Under the pieces are notes generated by a model that had not been told where the DNA came from, made no database searches, and was given only the letters and a program-made list of their open reading frames with translations. A program made the translations under genes and the position numbers. A DNA stretch of 64,000 nucleotides, taken from NCBI GenBank assembly GCA_015075185.1, contig JABTUW010000001.1, positions 2,232,001 through 2,296,000 on the forward strand, written 5' to 3'. Origin of the DNA: Anaerolineales bacterium (GTDB lineage: Bacteria; Chloroflexota; Anaerolineae; 4572-78; J111). Shown piece by piece: positions 45,262 to 53,291 of this stretch (the first letter of the stretch is position 1; each line of letters opens with the position of its first letter).

Positions 45262-46596
45262 CTAACCCGCCGAACTCGAAAATTCTTTTTCGGGCATGGT
45301 CTCCGGCTCTTGAGGTAACTCATCGTGATACATTGCCACATGGCCGGCGTTGGGGTAGCGGTGATGGTCACTCTCTTCATATTTTACATTTTTGGTGATG
45401 ATGGTCCGGTCCTGTTTAGCAAACAACACGACATCTGACTCAATAGAACGAGCCGGAAAGATCACGTGGCCGGAGCCAATTCGGCAATTGTGCCCTACGC
45501 AGCCGCCGATAACTGGCAGCCCAACCTCATGCAGCTCACCTTTGTGGAAAACCTTAACCGGATTTTTGACCGGGTTGCCCATGATGTTGACATCAGTAAA
45601 AGTATTGCCTGCCCCAATAAAAGTGTGACGCCCAACCACGCTCATTTGCAAACATGTGTTTTGGGCCACCAGCGAGTTTTCCATGAGAGAAGTCATAAAC
45701 AGCGCAGCCCGAAACCCTAGATAAGAGCCATCACCGACAACACTCAGGAGAAGTTGGACGCCTTGCATGATATTGACATTATTGCCAATAATCGAGGCAT
45801 TAATCACCGAGCCAGGGCCAATGGTGACATTATCGCCGATAATGGTCGGACCCTGAATAATGGCTGCCGGGTCAATTTGTGTATTTTTGCCAACAATCAC
45901 CAAAGCCGATGATGAGAGGAACTGCTTACGCTCAAGCAAAGAGCGCCACAGCACCTTAAGCATAGTTGGAAAATGGTCCAACGATTTTTCAATCCGGGCG
46001 CCGTGGGCAAAGATCCCAAAAAGGCAGTTAGCCATAAAAATGTGTACCCAATGTTCAATGGAAAGAAAGGCGCGCAAAGGGACATTAAATCCCAAGTCGC
46101 CACGCTCATTGGCCATGTAGGTCGGGACACGATAGTAACCCATCTCTCTGGATTGGGTGTCTATGACTAATGGCTGGGGTTTCTCAGTAGCAAAATTAGC
46201 CCCTTCAGGATAGTAGAACAAGTCAGCTACATACAGGTCATTCTCCAGGTGAATGTTATCCTGTAAAGGCAGGGCGTGAGTGATAATAGCTTTGTCATCT
46301 GGGGAAAAAGCAATCTGAGCGGCCTGGCCCGATTGCCGGGCGCCTGTGATAAATGCTTCAATAAGCGAGGCGTCGAAGTAGAGATTATCCCGATAGACCA
46401 GCATTTCGCCGGAAAGGATGGGCGTGGGGAAAGTGGCGATTTCATCAAAGGAGTTACATTCTAGCTCTTCCCGGCAATAGGTACTGAGGACATCGCGCTG
46501 ATGCAGCCATAAAGGTTTGTTCATCACGCGCAGGTCACGGGCCGGCTCGTTAAAGGGCGAAATGTGTGTTTGATTCCGGACGATAATCTTCTTCAT
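45262..46596 (-). CDS. left-handed beta-helix (hexapeptide-repeat) protein
   Basis: A 444-residue protein. Residues about 230-400 are hexapeptide repeats (IVGKNTQIDPAAIIQGPTII, then GDNVTIGPGSVINASIIGNN and onward), forming a left-handed beta-helix of the acyltransferase or GlmU C-terminal type. The N-terminal part includes FNEPARDLRVMNKPLWLHQR but lacks the glycine-rich nucleotide-transferase signature, so GlmU activity is unlikely. The loop HIFPARSIESDVVLFAKQD-like segment near the end and many cysteines/histidines could be catalytic. Right next to the acyl-ACP-reductase-like gene, an acyl transfer role is possible but unproven. Confidence 0.8.
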   Translation of the reverse strand: MKKIIVRNQTHISPFNEPARDLRVMNKPLWLHQRDVLSTYCREELECNSFDEIATFPTPILSGEMLVYRDNLYFDASLIEAFITGARQSGQAAQIAFSPDDKAIITHALPLQDNIHLENDLYVADLFYYPEGANFATEKPQPLVIDTQSREMGYYRVPTYMANERGDLGFNVPLRAFLSIEHWVHIFMANCLFGIFAHGARIEKSLDHFPTMLKVLWRSLLERKQFLSSSALVIVGKNTQIDPAAIIQGPTIIGDNVTIGPGSVINASIIGNNVNIMQGVQLLLSVVGDGSYLGFRAALFMTSLMENSLVAQNTCLQMSVVGRHTFIGAGNTFTDVNIMGNPVKNPVKVFHKGELHEVGLPVIGGCVGHNCRIGSGHVIFPARSIESDVVLFAKQDRTIITKNVKYEESDHHRYPNAGHVAMYHDELPQEPETMPEKEFSSSAG

Positions 46597-46755
46597 CTGT
46601 TAGAGTTCAAAAGAATATAAAAATTCTGACCAATTCTTGACCTGATCTGGAAACCCTCGTCTGAGTTTGAAGAACCTTTCAAGGAATGAGGCCCTATCTG
46701 CGCCAAGCGGCCAACTCTTGACCAGGCAAGAACTGAAGTTCTATGGACGTTTCAG

Positions 46756-47559
46756 CTAATTAGCTGTTGCAAACTTGAAGGATAAAAATTCTGCCAGATA
46801 GTTGTTGAACGCCTGAGGCTCATCCAACATCGGAAAATGACCTGAACCAGACATCATTTTTACGCGAGAGATTGGCGCGTTTTTAGCAATCAAATTAGCT
46901 TGATTGGGGGCAACAACATTGTCGCTAACCCCATAAATGCCCATCACTGGTGCGGTAATGCCCGGTAATTGGGCGCTCAAGTCAGTTTTGTGCAAGGAGT
47001 TGATGCTTGAAAAAAAAGCTTCCAGAGTGGTTTGAGAAAGATCACGGGTAATCATGCTGTACCACTCATTCCAATTTTTCACCACCAGTGGGGAAAATAC
47101 CTTGATGCCGAATTGCAGGGCTACCGGTAAATGCCAAACAATTGAAGCAATCCAGGGTTTACCGGCCAAGCGAAGAAAGATATTCAGCGAGTCGCCAACA
47201 ACAGGCGAGCCGACAACAATCACTCTCTGTACTCGCTTTGGTTTGGTCAGAGCCAGGCACATGGCGACGGTACCGCCCATCGAATGGCCTACAATTGGGG
47301 CTGCTTCAATACCCAGCCGATCCATGAATTGATCCACCAAGCCTACAAAGTCATTTACATGATAACTACTGCGTCGTTTGCCAGAGTCACCAAAGCCCCA
47401 AAAATCCAAGGCGTAACAGCGATATTCACTTTTTAGAGTCTCCATTGTTCTCAGCCAATATCCCCATGAGCCCAGCCAGCCGTGCAAAAGGATTACAGGT
47501 TGTCCGCGACCATAGGCCTCGTAATGAACAATTCCCTGGTCAGTAACTATCGAACTCAC
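46756..47559 (-). CDS. alpha/beta hydrolase, catalytically intact paralogue
   Basis: A 267-residue hydrolase of the same subfamily as 34706-35503. HGWLGSWGYWLRTMETL, LDFWGFGDSGKRRSSY and the nucleophile elbow VGHSMGGTVAM (Ser present) are clear; acid (GVSDNVVAPNQ) and base (SGHFPMLDEP) complete the triad. I prefer the GTG at 47559 over TTG 47571, by alignment with the paralogue and a GAGG site six bases upstream. The substrate is unknown; an esterase or thioesterase for fatty-acyl groups would fit the neighbours. Confidence 0.88.
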   Translation of the reverse strand: MSSIVTDQGIVHYEAYGRGQPVILLHGWLGSWGYWLRTMETLKSEYRCYALDFWGFGDSGKRRSSYHVNDFVGLVDQFMDRLGIEAAPIVGHSMGGTVAMCLALTKPKRVQRVIVVGSPVVGDSLNIFLRLAGKPWIASIVWHLPVALQFGIKVFSPLVVKNWNEWYSMITRDLSQTTLEAFFSSINSLHKTDLSAQLPGITAPVMGIYGVSDNVVAPNQANLIAKNAPISRVKMMSGSGHFPMLDEPQAFNNYLAEFLSFKFATAN

Positions 47560-47634
47560 GGGTAGCCTCAATACTACAGAGCACTCAATTAGAGTGGGTC
47601 TAAATCTTCTCTGGAATAGATGCCTTTCACAGAA

Positions 47635-48174
47635 TTAAGCTTCGTCGCCCTGCATATTTTCTAAAATAGAATAGAGAAGTTCCAGCAGTACGGTTTTAAC
47701 GCTTTCCTTATCACGAGCGACGCAAGAAAGAACTTTGATATCTTTTTCAATCTTTAGGGCAATTCTTAGATCTTCCGGGGACCAGGCATCGGGTAAATCC
47801 TGTTTATTAGCCGCAACAACATAAGGGGTAGAGGCATAACCTCTGAAAACCTCCAAGATGTGCTTGGCCTCCCTAAATGTTTCCGGCCTAACACTGTCAA
47901 CCAGCACGATAAAACCAAGCATCCCCTCCGACAAAATCTCCCACATAAAATCGAAACGCCGTTGTCCGGGAGTACCAAATAGGTATAGGACCAGGTCATC
48001 ATCTACCGTAATACGGCCAAAATCCATGGCCACGGTAGTCTCCTCCTTAACCCGTTCCGCATCGCTGGAGATTTTTCTTTCAGTAGTGACAACGTCAATC
48101 TCGCTGACGCTGCTGATAAATTCAGTTTTCCCGGCACTAAAGGGGCCCGTGATGACCATCTTTACGGTTTGCAT
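47635..48174 (-). CDS. small Ras-like GTPase (MglA/Gtr-like, COG2229 type)
   Basis: A 179-residue small GTP-binding protein. G1 is GPFSAGKTEF, G3 is LFGTPGQRRF and G4 is ANKQDLPDAW; VTTERKISSDAE is the switch region with TTVAMDFG. It is the bacterial class that is usually encoded with roadblock or DUF4388 proteins and acts as a molecular switch in polarity or envelope functions. The DUF4388 gene is directly upstream, 143 bases away on the same strand. No GAP (roadblock/MglB) gene is in the cluster. Confidence 0.92.
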   Translation of the reverse strand: MQTVKMVITGPFSAGKTEFISSVSEIDVVTTERKISSDAERVKEETTVAMDFGRITVDDDLVLYLFGTPGQRRFDFMWEILSEGMLGFIVLVDSVRPETFREAKHILEVFRGYASTPYVVAANKQDLPDAWSPEDLRIALKIEKDIKVLSCVARDKESVKTVLLELLYSILENMQGDEA

Positions 48175-48317
48175 CGGATCGGCCTACCTCATAAGGACTT
48201 TGAATAATTTGTAGAAATATTTCGGCAGTTCATAGGTCGAGCAAAGGAAGTTAACCTGGACCAAGAACTGTAATTACTGGGTTTTTACCTGTACGTAGGG
48301 TGCAGCAAACAACCGGC

Positions 48318-49148
48318 CTAGATACGTCTAATTCGATCAATCAACTTAGTAACCACGCTCCGCTTTTCCGCCGGTGATTGACTGGCTGCTTTTCGGCCCG
48401 CTCGGGTGATTGGTGCAATCGTTTTCTTTTGTTCGAGTCCTTCAGGCCGGATAATTTCCACCAGTCCTGCTTGCAGCATGCCATAGACGATTTTCCTGAT
48501 CTGGAACTCGTCCATATTGTTGTTCATGGCAATTTGTTTGACGGAATTGCGCGGATGGATATGGGAGATAACCCGCCAGTCATCCTGGGTAAGTTTGACA
48601 TCTCGGAGGGGCTTATCCGTAATTTTTAGGGCAATAATTCCCAAGTCAGGCAATTCATCTTGCAGCTTTTCAAACTGCTCAATGCGCCGGCTGCCTTCCA
48701 AAATAACATTATCCAGATTAAGGGGAACCGTAATTCTATCATTAGCAGGCAAAGCGTCTTGTTCAAAAAAGAAATCACCATCTGTCCAGGTAAAAAGATC
48801 ATAGACAATCTCAAGCATGTAATCTTTTACACCCTGAACAATATCGTCCCTGGAAACCAGCCGGGCATCCATCAAGTATTTGCCCATGACTCTATCGGAC
48901 GAGTTGGCAGCCTGGTTGTTTATAGCGTCTGCCTGTTCTCTGGTTAATTTACCCGTTTTTAGAAGCATGGCGGCCAGGTGCCCTTCTTGGGCGTTGGTGG
49001 CGGCATAAACCAACCGGCCCTCTCTAAAATACAGGGAGGCATTCTCGCTTAGACCATTGATGGTTAGTTTCCCGGTTTTGCGAGCCAGGTTAACCAGGTT
49101 TAGAAGTTGCGTGGTGCTAAAATCCCGTAGATTTCCTTTTAACGCCAT
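48318..49148 (-). CDS. DUF4388 (PATAN) domain protein
   Basis: A 276-residue protein from ATG 49148. Residues 1-100 are the PATAN/DUF4388 domain (LKGNLRDFSTTQLLNLVNLA, GKLTINGLSENASLYFREGR, LVYAATNAQ), thought to bind signalling partners or small GTPases. The next 100 residues continue similar helices (DYMLEIVYDLFTWTDGDFFF), and a winged-helix-like region (SHIHPRNSVKQIAMNNNMDE) is near the C-terminus, followed by a basic tail. It is the first gene of the minus-strand cluster, with its own strong promoter. Confidence 0.9.
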   Translation of the reverse strand: MALKGNLRDFSTTQLLNLVNLARKTGKLTINGLSENASLYFREGRLVYAATNAQEGHLAAMLLKTGKLTREQADAINNQAANSSDRVMGKYLMDARLVSRDDIVQGVKDYMLEIVYDLFTWTDGDFFFEQDALPANDRITVPLNLDNVILEGSRRIEQFEKLQDELPDLGIIALKITDKPLRDVKLTQDDWRVISHIHPRNSVKQIAMNNNMDEFQIRKIVYGMLQAGLVEIIRPEGLEQKKTIAPITRAGRKAASQSPAEKRSVVTKLIDRIRRI

Positions 49149-49198
49149 TGCTACGTACCGTGTCCTTAAGGGCACTCTGTAGATTTTTAGGATGGCCT

Positions 49199-49227
49199 AT
49201 TATACCTGCTCAAAGAATTTGAGTCAA
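49199..49227 (-). promoter_or_regulatory. promoter of the DUF4388-led gene cluster
   Basis: On the minus strand TTGACT (49227-49222), 17 bases, then TATAAT (49204-49199), a near-consensus sigma-70-type promoter. Transcription should start near 49192, 44 bases before the ATG at 49148. Confidence 0.85.
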
Positions 49228-49247
49228 CCTTATAAACAGCCGTTAAC

Positions 49248-49289
49248 ATGGAAAAAGAGCCGCCCCTGTGGAGCGGCCAAAATTTCCAT
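49248..49289. repeat. two-layer hairpin in the divergent region
   Basis: Outer arms ATGGAAA/TTTCCAT (49248-49254, 49283-49289) enclose inner arms GCCGC/GCGGC (49259-49263, 49273-49277). Read on the minus strand the inner hairpin is followed by CTCTTTTT, as in a terminator, but no gene lies upstream. It is about 20 bases upstream of the -35 box of the DUF4388 promoter; it could shield that promoter or end a small antisense RNA. Confidence 0.6.
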
Positions 49290-49508
49290 CATCGAGCAGG
49301 CTCGATCTATTGTAAACAGGTCAGAGTAACCCTATTTTTATAACTCCTTTTAATATAGCACGCCCGTTTTAAGAATCCAATAGAGCGAAAGTCCCACAAA
49401 ATCAACCGGGCTTTTTTAGGTGAAATTTGCTCGCTTAAGTGGCAATTATTCTCCCTTCAGCGAAGCTTGAGTAAAGATAAAGTGAATTCTGACCTTTACC
49501 TTGTAAAT

Positions 49509-49537
49509 TTGAACTTGATCCTACCTCATGCTATTAT
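49509..49537 (+). promoter_or_regulatory. probable promoter of rnd
   Basis: TTGAAC (49509-49514), 17 bases and TATTAT (49532-49537) precede the RNase D ATG at 49578 by about 40 bases. Confidence 0.7.
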
Positions 49538-49577
49538 AGGTACGTTGTTGACTCTTTGCGCCTAGATTATCAGGTTT

Positions 49578-50747
49578 ATGGCTCAACTGGCAATACATTC
49601 CAACTCAATACCTACTTACCAACCCATTTGGATCGACTCACGGCTCAGGTTGGATCAGCTCATAAAAGACCTGGCAGAGGAGCCTTTGATTGCGGTTGAT
49701 ACCGAAAGTGATAGCCTTTACAGTTACTTTGAAAAGGTTTGTCTGATTCAGTTTTCTACACCCCGTGCTGATTACCTGGTAGATCCTCTCAGTATGGATG
49801 TTACTAAACTGGCTCCACTTTTTGCCAATCCAGCCAGCCAAAAAGTGTTCCACGCCGCCGAATACGACTTGCTCAGCCTCAAGCGTGATTACGACTTTAC
49901 CTTTACTAACCTCTTCGATACGATGTTGGCTGCCCGCATCTTGGGCTGGCCGCGTTATGGGCTTGGGCCGATTTTGGAAGAATATTTTGGGGTCAAACTA
50001 GATAAACGGTTTCAGCGCCACAATTGGGGGCAGCGGCCTTTAAGTCAGCAAGCCCTGGATTATGCCCGCCTCGATACCCATTATTTACTGCCCTTGCGTG
50101 AAATTCAACTGAATGCCTTACGAAAGCAAAATCGCTTACAAGAAGCTCTTGAGGCGTTTGAGCGCCAAACCCATGTTCAGCCCTCGGCTAAAGTCTTTGA
50201 TCCCAACGATTTCTGGCGTATCAAAGGGAGCAAGGATTTGGAGCCACAGCAGCAGGCCATTCTACGGGAACTCTTTATTACACGTGATAAAATTGCCCGT
50301 AAGATTGATCGGCCTCCCTTTAAGGTGATGAACGACTCCGTTTTGGTGCAATTAGCTAAAGAACAACCCCAGAGCGAAAAGACGCTTCACGAAATCAAAG
50401 GCTTGGGAATCAAGCTCCTCCAGCACGATGCTCAACACATCCTCCGGGCAATTTACGAAGGCCGAACTGCCCCTCCCCCGCAATACCCCTCTAACCATCA
50501 TCGCCCTGATGACGAGACGATTGCCCGCTATGAAGCTCTGCGTCACTGGCGCAATAGCCTGGCCGCCGAGCGCGGCGTCGAGCCGGATGTCATTATCAGC
50601 AACAACGCCTTGATGGACATTGCCCGCCGCAACCCTAGAACCCTCAGCACCTTGACTAAAATGGGCGTGCTGGGCAACTGGCAATTTGAAACCTACGGCC
50701 AAACTCTGCTGAATGTCTTAAAACGGGCGGCTGTGCAGGTTAATTAG
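49578..50747 (+). CDS. rnd: ribonuclease D
   Basis: A 389-residue 3'-5' exoribonuclease for tRNA and other stable RNA maturation. The DEDDy exonuclease motifs are present: IAVDTESDSLYSY (Exo I), VFHAAEYDLLSL (Exo II, with D) and ALDYARLDTHYLLPL (Exo III with Tyr). Two HRDC domains follow (LRELFITRDKIARKIDRPPF, and LRHWRNSLAAERGVEPDVII). Length and order are normal. A promoter at 49509-49537 is divergent from the DUF4388 promoter. It stops three bases from the convergent HAD gene. Confidence 0.93.
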   Translation: MAQLAIHSNSIPTYQPIWIDSRLRLDQLIKDLAEEPLIAVDTESDSLYSYFEKVCLIQFSTPRADYLVDPLSMDVTKLAPLFANPASQKVFHAAEYDLLSLKRDYDFTFTNLFDTMLAARILGWPRYGLGPILEEYFGVKLDKRFQRHNWGQRPLSQQALDYARLDTHYLLPLREIQLNALRKQNRLQEALEAFERQTHVQPSAKVFDPNDFWRIKGSKDLEPQQQAILRELFITRDKIARKIDRPPFKVMNDSVLVQLAKEQPQSEKTLHEIKGLGIKLLQHDAQHILRAIYEGRTAPPPQYPSNHHRPDDETIARYEALRHWRNSLAAERGVEPDVIISNNALMDIARRNPRTLSTLTKMGVLGNWQFETYGQTLLNVLKRAAVQVN

Positions 50748-50750
50748 GGG

Positions 50751-51473
50751 CTACAGCTTCAATAGGGGTAATAACTCGCTTAATTGGTGAATAGTGACAA
50801 TCCCCATCGGAGGATCACTTCCAGCGGGACTCATAAAAATAGGCAGCATGCCCGCATTCTGCGCGCCTTGAATATCCGCAACCAAGCTATCGCCGACATA
50901 CAAAACCTGCTCTGGAGCAACCTCGCCGGCTAATTTTAAAGCTGCCAAAAAGAGGCGCTTGTCCGGCTTATGATAGCCTGCTTCTTCCGAGACCAGGGTA
51001 AAATCAACATGCGCGTCCAGCCGGTGGCGTTTGATTTTGCCCCGCTGCAAGGTGGTAAAGCCGTTGGTTAAGATGCCAACTTTGTACTTGGCCCGTACCG
51101 CCGCCAGTACCGCTAACGTATCCTCAAAGGGGACCGCTTCCTCCAGCACCAACTCGTTCCAGCAATTGACCATCGCCTCGGCCAGCGTAGTGTCCTTTTT
51201 TAGGGCGCGCAAGGTATTGACGTAGCTGTATTTGGCGGCCATATCCCCACTGAGGACCCCATCCACCATCATATACCACATGTCTTCATTGCGGGGCCAG
51301 AAACATTCAAAAAACTCATCATGAGTGAGCGGTGCGAGTTGGTCGGCAAAGCGAGCAAACAATGTTTCCGTAAGCTGGCTCAAGCGCCAGGTATGTTTGA
51401 TGAGCGTGCCATCCATATCAAAGATGACAGCGGTGATGTGGGAGTAATCCCTGGTATGATGAGACTCAGCCAA
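50751..51473 (-). CDS. HAD-superfamily phosphatase
   Basis: A 240-residue haloacid-dehalogenase-type phosphatase. Motif I is AVIFDMDGTLIKHTW, motif II VGILTNGFTTLQ, the Lys is in HKPDKRLFLAAL and motif IV is VLYVGDSLVADIQGAQNAGM. The family includes pyrimidine nucleotidases (YjjG-like) and phosphoglycolate phosphatases; which one is unclear. The start is TTG 51473, with AAGGAAGGA eight bases upstream; a longer frame to 51626 runs through the thioesterase gene. It lies 22 bases after that broken thioesterase. Confidence 0.88.
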   Translation of the reverse strand: MAESHHTRDYSHITAVIFDMDGTLIKHTWRLSQLTETLFARFADQLAPLTHDEFFECFWPRNEDMWYMMVDGVLSGDMAAKYSYVNTLRALKKDTTLAEAMVNCWNELVLEEAVPFEDTLAVLAAVRAKYKVGILTNGFTTLQRGKIKRHRLDAHVDFTLVSEEAGYHKPDKRLFLAALKLAGEVAPEQVLYVGDSLVADIQGAQNAGMLPIFMSPAGSDPPMGIVTIHQLSELLPLLKL

Positions 51474-51495
51474 CGTAATGTCCTTCCTTACAAAG

Positions 51496-51922
51496 TTAAA
51501 CGTTGAACGTTGCCCGTTCAAACGCTTCAATCTTCGCTCGCATTTCCGGCGGAATGGGCGTACTGTTTTGGGTAGCATAATCGTAATGGACCAGAACCCC
51601 ATCACCTTCAGCAGCCAGTTCACCATCAGCCTCGACCCGATGAGCCAATCTCAGGCTTGACCGCTTGATTTCGACAATCCGCGAACCAACTTCGACCCGC
51701 TGGCCGTGGAAAATTGGCTTGCGGAAATCACATATTGATGTGCGCCAGAATGAAGGCCAAATCATTCCAGCCGGCCTGCGGCGAGCGAACACCAACATCT
51801 ATTAAATAGCGAATTCGGGCGGTCTCAATGTAGGTAAAAATGACCCCATTGTTGACATGCCCGAAAACATCCAGATCTCTAAAGCGGACTTCAATTAGGG
51901 TCAGGTGGCGAAAATTGTCCAT
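51496..51922 (-). pseudogene. 4-hydroxybenzoyl-CoA-type thioesterase, frameshifted
   Basis: Hotdog-fold acyl-CoA thioesterase (YbgC/4HBT type), about 140 residues in total. The first frame (51922-51728) has the active-site part RFRDLDVFGHVNNGVIFTYI, ending AFILAHINM and TGA. The second frame continues as CDFRKPIFHGQRVEVGSRIV, then YDYATQNSTPIPPEMR. Removing one A from AATATGTG near the junction (about 51733) gives AHINCDFRKPIF, the expected family sequence. Either a one-base insertion mutation or a sequencing error. Gene order with M16 peptidases upstream and HAD downstream looks normal. Confidence 0.85.
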
Positions 51923-51950
51923 AAGCTATGAGGAATGAATGAGTCGTGGC

Positions 51951-53213
51951 TTACTTTGATTCCGTGTATGGCCCGGCGATGGCCAGAGCGAAGACCTCGT
52001 CACTGAGGTAATGTTGGGCGGCAGTTTGAATTTCTTCGGGTGTCACGGCGTTGATTAAATCGGGGTAGCGGGCAATGAAATCATCGCCAAGCTGGTAAAG
52101 GTGCGCTTCCAGCAGCAGCGAGGCGACGCCCTCGTTTGACTCCAGTTGTAGGGGCAGCGTGCCGGTCAGATAGGCTTTGGCGTCGGCCAGTTCCTGGTCA
52201 CTCACCGCCTCGGTCCGGAAGCGGCGCACCTCGGCCAGCATAAGGTCAACGGCCTTGTCAAGGTTGGTTGGGTTGACGCCAGCGTAAACCGTCCAGGGAG
52301 ACGGCCCCAAATTACCGCTTAGACTAGTCCGGGCATAGTAGGCCATGCCTTCCTTGTCTCGCACGTTGAGGCCGATGCGGCCCCCCAGACCCAGTTGCCC
52401 CAGGATGGTATCCCCTACTTCGGCAGCATAGAAATCTTTGTCCTGCCGGCGCGGCCCAATGGTACCCAGCACCAGATCCGCCTGTGATTTGTTGGGCATA
52501 GGGTGAACGTAGCGAACCTTTTCTGCCAGAGGCGCAGGTTCTGGCAGAGTGGTATCGGGCGGAGGATGGCCCGGCTGCCACTGGCCAAGAGCCGCTTCTA
52601 GGGTGTCGTAAACGGCCTGGCTGCTTACATCGCCAACCACCACGATGGCCCCATCGTGCGGATGGAGAGTCTGCTGGTAGAAATTAAGCAAGTCCTCCCG
52701 ACTCAGGCTGGGAATACTCTCCAACGTGCCATTGGCCGACCGGCCGTAAGGATGGTCGAGGCCATAGAGAATCTCGCGAAAATGACGTCCGGCCATACTG
52801 CGAGGGCTGTCCTCGGCTTCTTTGAGACCTGTAATGATCTGGCCGCGCACCTTTTCCACTTCCTCGGCCGGAAAAGTCGGCGTTAGCAGAATGTCAGACA
52901 TAATTTCCACCAGCACGTTGAAATCCTCGGCCAGACTTTTGCCGCCAAAGCCGGTGAGATGCCGTCCGGAGTTGACATAGACGCTCGCCCCGATGGACTC
53001 AATGGTTTCATTGATTTCGGCAAAAGTGCGCCGTTCCGTACCCCGGCGCATCACGCTAGTGGTAAAGGAGGCCAGACCCACCCGCTCCGGCCCATCCAAA
53101 TTAGAGCCTCCGTGCAAATGGCCCCGGACCACCACACTCTGAGCGTGATGATTTTCTTTGACAATCAAGGTGATACCGTGGGAAAGCGTGTACTTTTGAA
53201 AGGTTAAGTCCAC
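51951..53213 (-). CDS. M16-family protein, non-catalytic subunit
   Basis: A 420-residue inverzincin-fold protein with two domains. At the place of the zinc motif HxxEH the sequence reads VGLASFTTSVMRRG, so it cannot cleave. The R/Y motif region LGLGGRIGLNVRDKEGMAYY typical of the partner subunit is intact. It follows the catalytic subunit gene by about 80 bases on the same strand, the classic arrangement for heterodimeric M16B peptidases. Its ATG is at 53213. Confidence 0.92.
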   Translation of the reverse strand: MDLTFQKYTLSHGITLIVKENHHAQSVVVRGHLHGGSNLDGPERVGLASFTTSVMRRGTERRTFAEINETIESIGASVYVNSGRHLTGFGGKSLAEDFNVLVEIMSDILLTPTFPAEEVEKVRGQIITGLKEAEDSPRSMAGRHFREILYGLDHPYGRSANGTLESIPSLSREDLLNFYQQTLHPHDGAIVVVGDVSSQAVYDTLEAALGQWQPGHPPPDTTLPEPAPLAEKVRYVHPMPNKSQADLVLGTIGPRRQDKDFYAAEVGDTILGQLGLGGRIGLNVRDKEGMAYYARTSLSGNLGPSPWTVYAGVNPTNLDKAVDLMLAEVRRFRTEAVSDQELADAKAYLTGTLPLQLESNEGVASLLLEAHLYQLGDDFIARYPDLINAVTPEEIQTAAQHYLSDEVFALAIAGPYTESK

Positions 53214-53291
53214 AATCTTAACTCCAAATCGTATTGCATGTTGCGGGTTGCGTGAAACTTATATATGGAACACGCAACCCAGAGTCCCTAT

